DNA of 28,491 nt from CAYWFP01 sp964457365 (lineage in GTDB: Bacteria; Planctomycetota; SZUA-567). How positions within the stretch are numbered: position 1 is the first letter of the stretch; the number at the start of each line of letters is the position of its first letter. Location: assembly GCA_964457365.1 (NCBI GenBank), contig CAYWFP010000054.1:1-28491 (forward strand), in the 5' to 3' direction. The translations under genes were made by a program, and so were the position numbers. The notes under the pieces were generated by a model that saw only the letters and a program-made list of their open reading frames with translations, ran no database searches and had not been told where the DNA came from. Below, piece after piece: positions 16,084-23,871 of this stretch.

Positions 16084-17223
16084 ATGTCACGCTACAACCT
16101 TTTCGCGATTGCGTTCTTCCTGATTGTTTCCGGCGTTTTGGCCGGCGAGAAACCGGATGCGCGCGTCGCCCCTATCGACAAGGGCCGCCAATTGATGAAG
16201 AAAACCAAGTACGTCGAAGCGGTCGCCCAATTCGAAGAAGAGTTGCGCTTGCGCCCGCACAACCTCGACGCACTCGTTCATTTGGTCGAATGCATGGAAA
16301 AACTAGAACGCGAAGACGAAGCGATGGGCTATTGGCTCTGCCTTTACAACCGCACCGAAAGCGCGCCCCGCGAGGACAAGGAGGCGCGCAAGCTCAATCG
16401 CGAAGCCCGGCTGCATCTGCGTCCGTTCAAGGAGATCGAACGCGCCATCGAAAACGCGCAACGTGATTTCGCCCGCGGCTGCGGCCGGGTTCTACGTGAA
16501 GCCGAACGCGAAAAGCAGATCGAAGTGGTGGCCGACATCACTCGTACGCTGTTGCGCATCGATCCGCAAGACCGCACCGCCCGCAACGCGCTCGAGAGTT
16601 ACCGCGAACTCGTCGCCGAACGCGACCACGTCCCCTACCCCGAAGCCCCGCGCGGCTATGAGACCATCTTCAACCAGCACGACTTCGGCGAATGGCAGGG
16701 GGTGACCGGCAACTGGGAAATTCGCGACGGCTTGCTTATCGGCCACTGGGGGACTATCCGCTGGCCGCACCGCTACGAAAGGTTCCACTTGCGCATGGAA
16801 TACTACACGTCAACCCCGAACACGGAAGACCATCACAATTCCGTCACAATCCACCGCGACGGGCAACGCTGGTCCGGCGCCAACATCATGATCACCGGAC
16901 CACAGGCCGGCCTGGCCAACGTCAACCACGTGCCGCCGGACCGGTCACTGGTCCATGTGATCGAAGCCGCAAAGGAACGGGACCCCGATATCGGCGAATT
17001 GAAGAAGCCGACGTCGTATCGCGAAGGCGCGTGGAACGTGATCGAGATCAGCGTCAACCGCACCTATATCGAAGTCTTCATCAACGACGAACCGGTATAC
17101 CGCTCGGTCAAGGGCGGGAAGATCCGCGGCTACGACGGCCGCCACGGCACCACGTTCCCGGGCATGATCTACATCAATGCCCGGCGAGACCTGCAGATGC
17201 GCAACATCTACCTGAAGAACTGA
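16084..17223 (+). CDS. Exported TPR-DUF1080 protein (second of pair), 379 aa
   Basis: Same layout as the gene 12 bases upstream: signal peptide MSRYNLFAIAFFLIVSGVLAG, TPR-like region at ~30-180 (KYVEAVAQFEEELRLRPHNLDALVHLVECME), and a DUF1080 domain at ~190-379 (FNQHDFGEWQGVTGNWEIRD; HHNSVTIHRDGQRW; WNVIEISVNRTYIEVFINDE; GMIYINARRDLQMRNIYLKN). The WQGVTGNWEI stretch is typical of DUF1080 starts. GGGAG precedes the ATG and the gap implies one operon. The sequences are diverged, so the duplication is old. It ends 14 bases from the convergent propeller gene with no visible terminator between. Confidence 0.87.
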   Translation: MSRYNLFAIAFFLIVSGVLAGEKPDARVAPIDKGRQLMKKTKYVEAVAQFEEELRLRPHNLDALVHLVECMEKLEREDEAMGYWLCLYNRTESAPREDKEARKLNREARLHLRPFKEIERAIENAQRDFARGCGRVLREAEREKQIEVVADITRTLLRIDPQDRTARNALESYRELVAERDHVPYPEAPRGYETIFNQHDFGEWQGVTGNWEIRDGLLIGHWGTIRWPHRYERFHLRMEYYTSTPNTEDHHNSVTIHRDGQRWSGANIMITGPQAGLANVNHVPPDRSLVHVIEAAKERDPDIGELKKPTSYREGAWNVIEISVNRTYIEVFINDEPVYRSVKGGKIRGYDGRHGTTFPGMIYINARRDLQMRNIYLKN

Positions 17224-17237
17224 AACCGGCGCGATTC

Positions 17238-18629
17238 CTACTTTCTGGCCTCGAGCGCACAGACGATACGCCCGTTCTCGGTCGCGGTGAAGACGAACGG
17301 CAAGCGGTTGTTGGCCATGAACGGAGCGAAGGCATCCATCGGCACACGCCACGCCTCTTGCGGGGGACGAGGCGTGCCCCGGAGTTTGTCTTCCTGCTTC
17401 TGCTTCTCCGACCGCGGATCTTTGCCCGAGACCCGAAGCGCGCCGAGCGAACCGTCTTCATTGACGACATAAACCACGGTCTGATCGCGCGGCATTTGCG
17501 CCTCGTCACGAAACAGACCGACAATCCGGATGCCGTCGGGATACTCCCAGAACAATCGCCCGTCGGCATTGTCCAGACAAGCGAGCGGGCCGTTCTGGCC
17601 CACCTTGAGGAAGACGTAGAGCTTCTCGAGTTGTTGATCGTCGACGAATTGCACCGGTTCGTGCAACAGATCCTGCGCGATGTAACGCCAGATAACGCCA
17701 CCGTCACGATGGGAGAGGCAGTACAGCGTCTGATCCTGCGAGGGCGCGTAAACCGCCGCCCCACGCGCATTCACACGCGCGGTATTCGGTCCGCTGGTGC
17801 GGTGCGTCCACATCTTCTGGGGCTTGCCTTGACGGATCTCGCGCAGGTTGATGCCGTAGATGCGCTGGTTGAAGCTGCCGGCGAAGAGATGTCGCCCAGA
17901 GAGCGTCACTTCATCGCTGATCACGCCATGACTGTGATATCGCCAGAGGACGCGCGGATAATACCGTTTCATGGTATAATCCTTACGACTCAACGTCCCC
18001 AATCCTTCGGCGGGAGGCCAGATATCCATATGGACATCTATGGAGTACAACACCCCGTCGAGACCGGGCATGTAGATCACCGGCTCGGTTCCGCGCGTCT
18101 CGACCACGGTCGGACCGGCCGCAGGAGGAAACGGCAACTGCACGTTCCAGATCAAGTCACCCGAATAGCGCTCCAGACAGGCCAGTCGTCCCCGGCAGTT
18201 GGCGTAGACCTGGGCTTCGCCAAAAAAGACATTGCCGGTGATCTTGGCGGGGAAACGCGTCCACCATCGGACGATGCCGGTATGTGTTTCCACGGCAATC
18301 AGGTCGTGCTTCTCGGTCTCGATCAAGTAATAGGGCAACTCCAGCACCGGCTCAGGAAGCCACATCCGGATCGCGCGCCGATCCCGCAGATCCAGCGCCC
18401 AGCGCACCCGCAGAGGATGATCCAGCGGAAAGCGATCCTCCAACTCCTGGGTCAACACCAGCGTGCTGGTGTCATCGACTTTCCAGTTATCGGAAGCGCC
18501 TAGTTTCCGCTGCAGATCGGGGTTCGCCGCCCCATCGCTCGCCGAGGTCGAATCGCCGGCACCGGCTGGGACCGAAACAGCCAGCCACAAGACGCACAAC
18601 AGCGTCGAGAGCCTGATCGTTGCGTGCAT
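17238..18629 (-). CDS. Exported PQQ-type beta-propeller protein, 463 aa
   Basis: Signal peptide MHATIRLSTLLCVLWLAVSVPAGAG at a start preceded by GGGGAG; the frame extends 76 codons upstream but without a ribosome site. Propeller blades are recognisable as repeats with an A..TG.I.W pattern: LIAVETHTGIVRWWTRFP, LACLERYSGDLIWNVQLP, VLYSIDVHMDIW, LYCLSHRDGGVIWRYIAQ, PLACLDNADGRLFWEYPDG, and a last half-blade GRIVCALEARK. No cofactor-binding residues of true quinoprotein dehydrogenases are evident, so it is likely a structural propeller like those common in planctomycetes. It lies downstream of the kinase gene, 169 bases away. Confidence 0.85.
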   Translation of the reverse strand: MHATIRLSTLLCVLWLAVSVPAGAGDSTSASDGAANPDLQRKLGASDNWKVDDTSTLVLTQELEDRFPLDHPLRVRWALDLRDRRAIRMWLPEPVLELPYYLIETEKHDLIAVETHTGIVRWWTRFPAKITGNVFFGEAQVYANCRGRLACLERYSGDLIWNVQLPFPPAAGPTVVETRGTEPVIYMPGLDGVLYSIDVHMDIWPPAEGLGTLSRKDYTMKRYYPRVLWRYHSHGVISDEVTLSGRHLFAGSFNQRIYGINLREIRQGKPQKMWTHRTSGPNTARVNARGAAVYAPSQDQTLYCLSHRDGGVIWRYIAQDLLHEPVQFVDDQQLEKLYVFLKVGQNGPLACLDNADGRLFWEYPDGIRIVGLFRDEAQMPRDQTVVYVVNEDGSLGALRVSGKDPRSEKQKQEDKLRGTPRPPQEAWRVPMDAFAPFMANNRLPFVFTATENGRIVCALEARK

Positions 18630-18798
18630 TCCGCTCTCCCCTTGTCCGATCGGTAGTGAACCACACTTCAATCTATTATCGACATACCGCACACCATTGC
18701 TGGAGCGTTTTGTCCAACGCCGGAATAACACCGATGCGACATGCTCCCGAATGCGCGACGGCTGCCGTATCCGCCTGCTGACAAAAACCCATAACCCA

Positions 18799-19872
18799 CT
18801 AAAAAACAACCGGTAATAGCAAAACCGACGAGACCAGCAGCGCCAGGAGAATTGCAACCACGGCGATCACCGCGCACAACGGGTATTTCCGCACGCGTCT
18901 GGCAATGTGCCGGGTGTAATGCGATCGGATGCAGTCGGTCGCCTTGCGACGTAGGCGCAACGGCAACGCCTCGTTGGAAGTCCGTGCGCTCGCGCGGACC
19001 GCCTCGGCCAGATCGCCGGCGACATGGACGTCGACGCCTATGTCGAGAATCTTCTGGCGTAGTTCCGCAGGCGTCTGCGGGCGATGAGTGCGACGCGGCG
19101 CCATCATATGCGCAATCAGATCGCTGAACGACCGCGATATCGCCGGGACGAAATGTGACAGCGGTTCGGGTTGCTGCCGCAGACGGGCGAGGACGATCTC
19201 CTTGCTGTCGGCGCCGGTGAAGGGAGTCCGGCCGCTGAGAAGGTGATAGAACGTCGCGCCGAGTGAGTAGATATCGGTGCGGCAGTCCAGTTGGTCGGGA
19301 AAGCGAATCTGCTCCAGCGAGATGTAATGCGGCGTGCCGCGTACGACGCGCGCGCCTTTTTGCGCCGCGACGGCCGCTTCCCGCCCCACGCGAGACAAGC
19401 CCAAATCGGTCACGCGCAGTTGCTGTTGCGCGTCGAGCATGAGGTTGGCCGGCTTGATGTCGCAATGGATGACATCGTGCTCCCACGCGTGCTCCAGCGC
19501 GGTAACGATTTGGTAAAGATAGATCAGCGCTGTCTTCTCCGACAACGGACCGTGCCGGGCGAGATACTCTTCCAAGGATCCGCCGGCGAGGAACTCCATA
19601 CTGAAATAGTGACAGCCGCCCGACTCGCCGACATCGTAACCGCGCACGATATGCGGATGGTTCATCTTCGCGACCGCGCGTGCCTCGGACAGGTACTTAT
19701 CGACCACCTCGCGCCGCGCGGTCAACTCCGGGTGCAACACCTTCAGGGCCACTTCTCGGTCCATCGAGATCTGTCGGGCCCGATAGACCGCGCCCACCGC
19801 GCCCTGCCCGACCCAGGTGATCAGATGATAGCCGGCAATCTCCGGCGGCGCGTTTTGCGGATCCGATGTCAT
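18799..19872 (-). CDS. Ser/Thr protein kinase with C-terminal membrane anchor, 357 aa
   Basis: A Hanks-type kinase domain at residues ~14-275: glycine loop VGQGAVGAVY, Lys44 in VALKVL, Glu63 in SEARAVAKM, catalytic loop VIHCDIKPANLML (Asp138, Asn143), metal-binding DLG (Asp156) instead of DFG, GTPHYISLEQI, and DIYSLGATFYHLLSGRTPF. HRD is HCD, so it is a non-RD kinase and activation-loop phosphorylation may matter less. After a basic stretch the protein ends with a single hydrophobic helix (~330-357) and stops, so no sensor domain lies outside the membrane. All catalytic residues are present. The start follows a weak ribosome site. Divergent from the small gene at 19941. Confidence 0.9.
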   Translation of the reverse strand: MTSDPQNAPPEIAGYHLITWVGQGAVGAVYRARQISMDREVALKVLHPELTARREVVDKYLSEARAVAKMNHPHIVRGYDVGESGGCHYFSMEFLAGGSLEEYLARHGPLSEKTALIYLYQIVTALEHAWEHDVIHCDIKPANLMLDAQQQLRVTDLGLSRVGREAAVAAQKGARVVRGTPHYISLEQIRFPDQLDCRTDIYSLGATFYHLLSGRTPFTGADSKEIVLARLRQQPEPLSHFVPAISRSFSDLIAHMMAPRRTHRPQTPAELRQKILDIGVDVHVAGDLAEAVRASARTSNEALPLRLRRKATDCIRSHYTRHIARRVRKYPLCAVIAVVAILLALLVSSVLLLPVVF

Positions 19873-19904
19873 AGTCCACTTGCCACTGGCGGAAGGGAAA
19901 CCGC

Positions 19905-19931
19905 TTGACGAAACGACGGAATAGCTATACC
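19905..19931 (+). promoter_or_regulatory. Possible promoter of the small basic gene
   Basis: TTGACG (19905-19910) and TATACC (19926-19931) are 15 bases apart, shorter than usual. The +1 would fall near 19938, so a message for the ATG at 19941 would be almost leaderless. The self-complementary ATAGCTAT at 19921-19928 could serve as a -10 on both strands. Confidence 0.35.
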
Positions 19932-19940
19932 ACTATGTGC

Positions 19941-20111
19941 ATGACCAAGAAACAGCGGCGCCAATCCCAGAACGGTCGCCTGATGCGCGAAATCCTAAAC
20001 CGCCTCCGCGAATACGACGTCGAGGAGGTCCGCCTACTCTGCGAAAAATACAAGCAACGGACCTCGTTGGGCTGCCGCTCCTCTGGTCGGCGACGACGCC
20101 CCCAGTCCTGA
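19941..20111 (+). CDS. Possible small basic protein, 56 aa
   Basis: Starts MTKKQRRQSQ and contains a plausible amphipathic helix (LMREILNRLREYDVEEVRLL), ending in a basic tail (GRRRRPQS). It resembles no family I recognise. Support: helical, charged composition rather than the odd mix seen in shadow frames; a position in a gap that no other gene fills; and a nearby promoter-like sequence. Against: no ribosome site. ATG at 19935 and TTG at 19905 are other possible starts. It is divergent from the kinase gene and convergent with the site-2 protease gene. Confidence 0.42.
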   Translation: MTKKQRRQSQNGRLMREILNRLREYDVEEVRLLCEKYKQRTSLGCRSSGRRRRPQS

Positions 20112-20120
20112 AACGCCCTG

Positions 20121-21125
20121 TCATTGCTTGCGATACTGGTCGCTCGCCTTGCGCAAAAGATCCCGCTCGCGCGGGCTCAGGCTGTCCATTCCTTCTTGCT
20201 TGACCTTATCGAGAATCGCGTCCACCTCGGCATTGAGCGCCTCGCGTTCGCGGCGCTGGCGCTCCTGTCGCTGGGCCTCACGCTGCCGCTTCCAACGGGC
20301 GAAGAAGCCCGGTTGCTTTGCCTGCGGTTGCTGAAAGCCCCTCGCCGAAGACCAGTTGCCCATGCTCCACGGCTCGGGCGTCTCCTCGTTGCGCCAAGTC
20401 CAACGCCCGCCCTCGGAAACGTAGCGTTGGGCATACATGCGCGCCTGCATCTCCTGATTGCCCATGAGAAAGATATACCAGCCGATCAGCATCAGAATCA
20501 GGCCGTGCGGGTTGCCGGTGACGAGTTGGAACAACCCGAACGCGCTCAGCAGAATAACGCCCACCAGCGCGACCCGTTTCATCAGCGGAATCGCCCGCTC
20601 GGCGCCGATGGCCAGCACCGAGACAGCCGTCGCCACCCGTCCGCCGTCGAGCGGAAAAACCGGCAGGAGATTGAACCCGCCCATGAAGAGATTCGCCCAG
20701 AAGAAGACGTGAAAGAAGCTTCCCGGGCCGAGAGGAAAACCGCTCTGGGTATAGCCTGTCGCCAGCGCATGCGAAAGCACGTAGCAGAACGCAGCGAGGG
20801 CGAAATTGACCGCCGGCCCGCAGAGGGCGATGACGATCTCGGCCACAGGACCGGGGATCAGTCCCTCGAGTTGCGCCACGCCGCCGAGGATGAAGAGAAC
20901 GATACGTCGCACGCGCACGCCGTATTGCATCGCCGCCAGCGAATGCCCCATCTCGTGCAGGAAGACGATCACCGGCACCAGCACCACCCCGAGAATGGCA
21001 TATGGCGTGAAGGAGCCGGAACGAAGAAGCATCAGCGCCATGACGATATAGAGCGAGAACGCGATCTGGATCTCGATGCCCAGAAGGCTGCCGATCCGAT
21101 GGCCGCGCAGAAGGACGTTGATCAT
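20121..21125 (-). CDS. Site-2 protease family membrane metalloprotease, 334 aa
   Basis: An M50-type intramembrane protease. LHEMGH (His57, Glu58, His61) and NLLPVFPLDGGR (Asp160) are the zinc ligands and base, placed in membrane helices as in the family. About six hydrophobic segments lie within residues 15-220. The C-terminal soluble part is Gln/Arg-rich and ends in AEVDAILDKVKQEGMDSLSPRERDLL, a short helical module also found at the end of other membrane proteases and rhomboids. No PDZ or CBS domain is present. The ATG overlaps the stop of the AsmA-like gene by four bases (ATGA), so translation is coupled. Confidence 0.92.
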   Translation of the reverse strand: MINVLLRGHRIGSLLGIEIQIAFSLYIVMALMLLRSGSFTPYAILGVVLVPVIVFLHEMGHSLAAMQYGVRVRRIVLFILGGVAQLEGLIPGPVAEIVIALCGPAVNFALAAFCYVLSHALATGYTQSGFPLGPGSFFHVFFWANLFMGGFNLLPVFPLDGGRVATAVSVLAIGAERAIPLMKRVALVGVILLSAFGLFQLVTGNPHGLILMLIGWYIFLMGNQEMQARMYAQRYVSEGGRWTWRNEETPEPWSMGNWSSARGFQQPQAKQPGFFARWKRQREAQRQERQRREREALNAEVDAILDKVKQEGMDSLSPRERDLLRKASDQYRKQ

Positions 21126-23245
21126 CCGCTCGTCCCTTCCGCCCGGGCCTGCGCCTCGACCCAGGCATTGAAGACGTCCTGGACGAAACGCGCGCGACTC
21201 GTCTCGCCCGCATCGCCGAAGAAGAAATCGAAGCGCAGACCTCGCGTGCGGCTGGTACGCAAAATCGCACGGCGCGTCTCCTCCGAGAGCGTCGGATTAT
21301 CTTTGAACAGCGCCGACGGCGTCTGCCGCAGCGCCAGCGTCAAACGATACCCCTCGCCTTCCCGCCGCCCCTCCCCTTCGATCAGGCCAAACTCCGGACT
21401 GACGGCCGAAAGCCGGCAGAGCGGTTCGCCGTCGGACCCGTTTCCGATCCGTACCGTCAGCGTCCTGAAGGTCAGCACCGAAAGACGCGTTTGCGGCACG
21501 GCAACTTCCGGAAGCGGTGTTTCCGTACGCAATGCATTGAGTGAACGGCGGCGCAGGTTCTCCACCTTGGTCATCGCCATCGGCAGGCGCGCCAGTTCGC
21601 GCAGGACCAACCCCGCGCCGTCGGTCTCAACCGACAAATCACGCAACTCCACCGCCAGCGACCAAGCGGACGCGGCCATCTCCTCGTTGAAGCCGGAGGA
21701 AATGCGGATCGTGCCGTCGCCGGCCACGGGAGTACAATGCAATGCCGACGGCAGCAGGCGGCGCAACGCCTTCGGCATCTTGGTAATATCCGGCACCGTC
21801 ATCTCCACGGTATATGTTGGCGGTTCGCCTCGTCGGCCGGTCTCGCTCATGGGCAGCATCTGCGCGGCAACGACCACCTCGCCTCCGGCAAAGCTCCCTT
21901 CAAGGTCGACATCAACGCAGGAGGACGCACGCGGAGTGACGACGGCGTTGGCGTTCCGGATACGCAAATTCGCAAGACGCATCTCGCCGATATTCAGGCG
22001 CAAACGCGGAAAGCGCCGCAACAGCGAGAGCAGCCAATCGCAGCCGGGTTCCCGTATCGCGGCATGATCAAGATTCAGCGCTGCGCACCAACCGCGCAAC
22101 TCGCCGAACTCGCCGTCTGCCTCGGGAGCGGTCTCGAGCAGCAAAAGGTCTCGCTGGCCGTTACGCGCGCGGACCTTGAACCGTACTCCTTTGTTACCGC
22201 CGCCCGAGTCCTCGTCGCTCATTGAGCGACTCAATTCGATCGCGTAGGTCGCCGGCAGACCGAATTGCGGTACCGGAGCGCCGCTGAGCATACCCTTGCA
22301 ACGCCACGCACCGGGCGAGAAGGCGAAGGCGCCGGAAAAACGCGCACTCGAAGGCGGCTCGGGGCAGCCGGACATGAAGAATCCGACCATTTGCAGCGGA
22401 AGATCGCGGGTTTCACCCGCGATACGCTCGAGTCGAAGCGGCCACCCGCCGGTAGCGGGACGAAGCCGCACCCGCAGATCGGTTACCCGTCCGTGACATT
22501 TCGGCGTATCGTCGTCGCCGACGCAGAGCCCCCTGCACGAAAAGACCGTCTCCGCGATACTGCCGAAGAGGCGACCGTCGCGCAGGTCCATGATAAACTC
22601 GCCGCCGAGCGGAATATCAAGCCGCAGGTGCCGCCGACTGTCGTTCACGATCACTTCGCAATCGCGGAGCAGCATGCGCATTTGCCGCGCACGCACGCCA
22701 AAGAACGGCGGCAACGTCGCGTTCACCGGTTCGGCCACAGGCTCGATCAGCCCCGCGAGATTGAATTGACCCGCCGCGTCCCACTCGATGCGTAATTGCG
22801 CTTCGCGTAGTTCCAATTCCGGTACGGCCGCGAATATCCCGCCGAGAGTATAGAGCGGCGTACGCAGGCGCAGGCGATCGACATCCAGACACGGTTGCAG
22901 CGCGGCGGGGTTGGGCGCGTCGATTCGCACGTCGTGGACATAGAGCAGGCTGTCGCCGTTGAATTTCATCGCCAGATCCATGTTGCCCAGTTCGACCGCG
23001 GCTTTGTACTGAAGCTGCCCCTCGGCCCAATCGCGCAGTTCCGCGCGGATCGGACGCGTCTCCACCAGTCGCGGGACGACCTCCAGCAACATCCGATACC
23101 CGGCCACAATCAGCAGCAGCAGGATCAGCCGATACGTCCAGCGGTTGCGGACATAGCGGTTGCGCACGATTGCCCGCGTCAGACGACGGGTGCAGGAACG
23201 CAGATCGGACCGATTACTGTCCGTATTGGCTTTGGTATCGTTCAT
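21122..23245 (-). CDS. AsmA-like envelope protein, 707 aa
   Basis: A basic N-terminus is followed by one membrane segment (YRLILLLLIVAGYRMLLEVV, ~39-58) and about 640 residues that should lie in the periplasm. The repeat FAAVPELELREAQLRIEWDAAGQFNLAGLI is the typical AsmA/TamB pattern, with beta strands ending in a W/F-N-L core; later parts alternate short strands. AsmA-like proteins are linked to outer-membrane lipid transport or homeostasis. The match is by pattern and no substrate can be named. The start MNDTKANTDSN overlaps the end of the aldolase gene by 32 bases; its ribosome site is poor, so expression may depend on coupling. Confidence 0.7.
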   Translation of the reverse strand: MNDTKANTDSNRSDLRSCTRRLTRAIVRNRYVRNRWTYRLILLLLIVAGYRMLLEVVPRLVETRPIRAELRDWAEGQLQYKAAVELGNMDLAMKFNGDSLLYVHDVRIDAPNPAALQPCLDVDRLRLRTPLYTLGGIFAAVPELELREAQLRIEWDAAGQFNLAGLIEPVAEPVNATLPPFFGVRARQMRMLLRDCEVIVNDSRRHLRLDIPLGGEFIMDLRDGRLFGSIAETVFSCRGLCVGDDDTPKCHGRVTDLRVRLRPATGGWPLRLERIAGETRDLPLQMVGFFMSGCPEPPSSARFSGAFAFSPGAWRCKGMLSGAPVPQFGLPATYAIELSRSMSDEDSGGGNKGVRFKVRARNGQRDLLLLETAPEADGEFGELRGWCAALNLDHAAIREPGCDWLLSLLRRFPRLRLNIGEMRLANLRIRNANAVVTPRASSCVDVDLEGSFAGGEVVVAAQMLPMSETGRRGEPPTYTVEMTVPDITKMPKALRRLLPSALHCTPVAGDGTIRISSGFNEEMAASAWSLAVELRDLSVETDGAGLVLRELARLPMAMTKVENLRRRSLNALRTETPLPEVAVPQTRLSVLTFRTLTVRIGNGSDGEPLCRLSAVSPEFGLIEGEGRREGEGYRLTLALRQTPSALFKDNPTLSEETRRAILRTSRTRGLRFDFFFGDAGETSRARFVQDVFNAWVEAQARAEGTSG

Positions 23246-23855
23246 AGGCTTTCTTGACGTTGTCCGGATCGATCGGCACCGGCGCACCCATCGAGCGGGC
23301 GATGGCCATGGTCTTGGCCAGATCTTCGACGGCGACTGCGTTTTTGATCGCCTTGGCCGGCGTCTTGCCGATAGTGAAGACACCGTGGTTGCGCATCAGG
23401 ATCGCCGCGCAGGAACCGATAGAGCGGACGATCTCTTCGCCGATGGCTTCGTTGCCGATGAGGCAGAAATCGCCAACCGGAATGTCGCGACCGAAAGCGT
23501 CGCACTGCGCGGTGAGACAAACCGGGATCGGCTCCCCGAGAGCCGCCCAGGCGGTGGCGTAGTTCGAGTGCGTATGTACCATACCGTGAATATCGTCGCG
23601 CGCGCGGTAGACCGCCAGGTGCGTATACGCGTCCGAGGAAGGTTTCAGATCGCCCTCGACGACGGCGCCGTCGAGTTCCATGACCACCATTTTCTCGGGT
23701 GTCAGATCGTCGAACCCGACCCCCGAAGGCTTGATGACCATGCGATTGCTCGCCGGGTCGCGCCCGCTGACGTTGCCGCTGGTGAGGACCACCAAGCCAT
23801 GCTTCGGCAGTTCCCGGTTGAGGCGGCATACATCGCCTTTCAACTCATCGAGCAT
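23214..23855 (-). CDS. Class II aldolase family, L-ribulose-5-phosphate 4-epimerase-like, 213 aa
   Basis: Members epimerise or cleave phosphorylated sugars with a zinc ion. TSGNVSGRD and IKPSGVGFDDLTPEKMVV are the usual phosphate-binding and substrate segments. The zinc ligands Asp75 (KPSSDAYTHL), His94 and His96 (MVHTHSNYATAWA) and His157 (LMRNHGVFTIGKT) are at the AraD positions. The middle section lacks the GTTHADYFYG motif of true AraD, having TAQCDAFGRDIP instead, so the substrate may differ. L-fuculose-phosphate aldolase is another option. It lies 16 bases after scpA and overlaps the AsmA-like gene. Confidence 0.87.
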   Translation of the reverse strand: MLDELKGDVCRLNRELPKHGLVVLTSGNVSGRDPASNRMVIKPSGVGFDDLTPEKMVVMELDGAVVEGDLKPSSDAYTHLAVYRARDDIHGMVHTHSNYATAWAALGEPIPVCLTAQCDAFGRDIPVGDFCLIGNEAIGEEIVRSIGSCAAILMRNHGVFTIGKTPAKAIKNAVAVEDLAKTMAIARSMGAPVPIDPDNVKKAYERYQSQYGQ

Positions 23856-23871
23856 AAGTGCCTTTCTCTCT

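Noticed and set aside
16692..18503. 603-aa plus-strand frame
   Set aside because: It runs across the end of the second DUF1080 gene and antisense to the propeller gene, both well supported, and has no family features.
20124..22067. 647-aa plus-strand frame
   Set aside because: Antisense to the site-2 protease and AsmA-like genes, with shadow-type composition.
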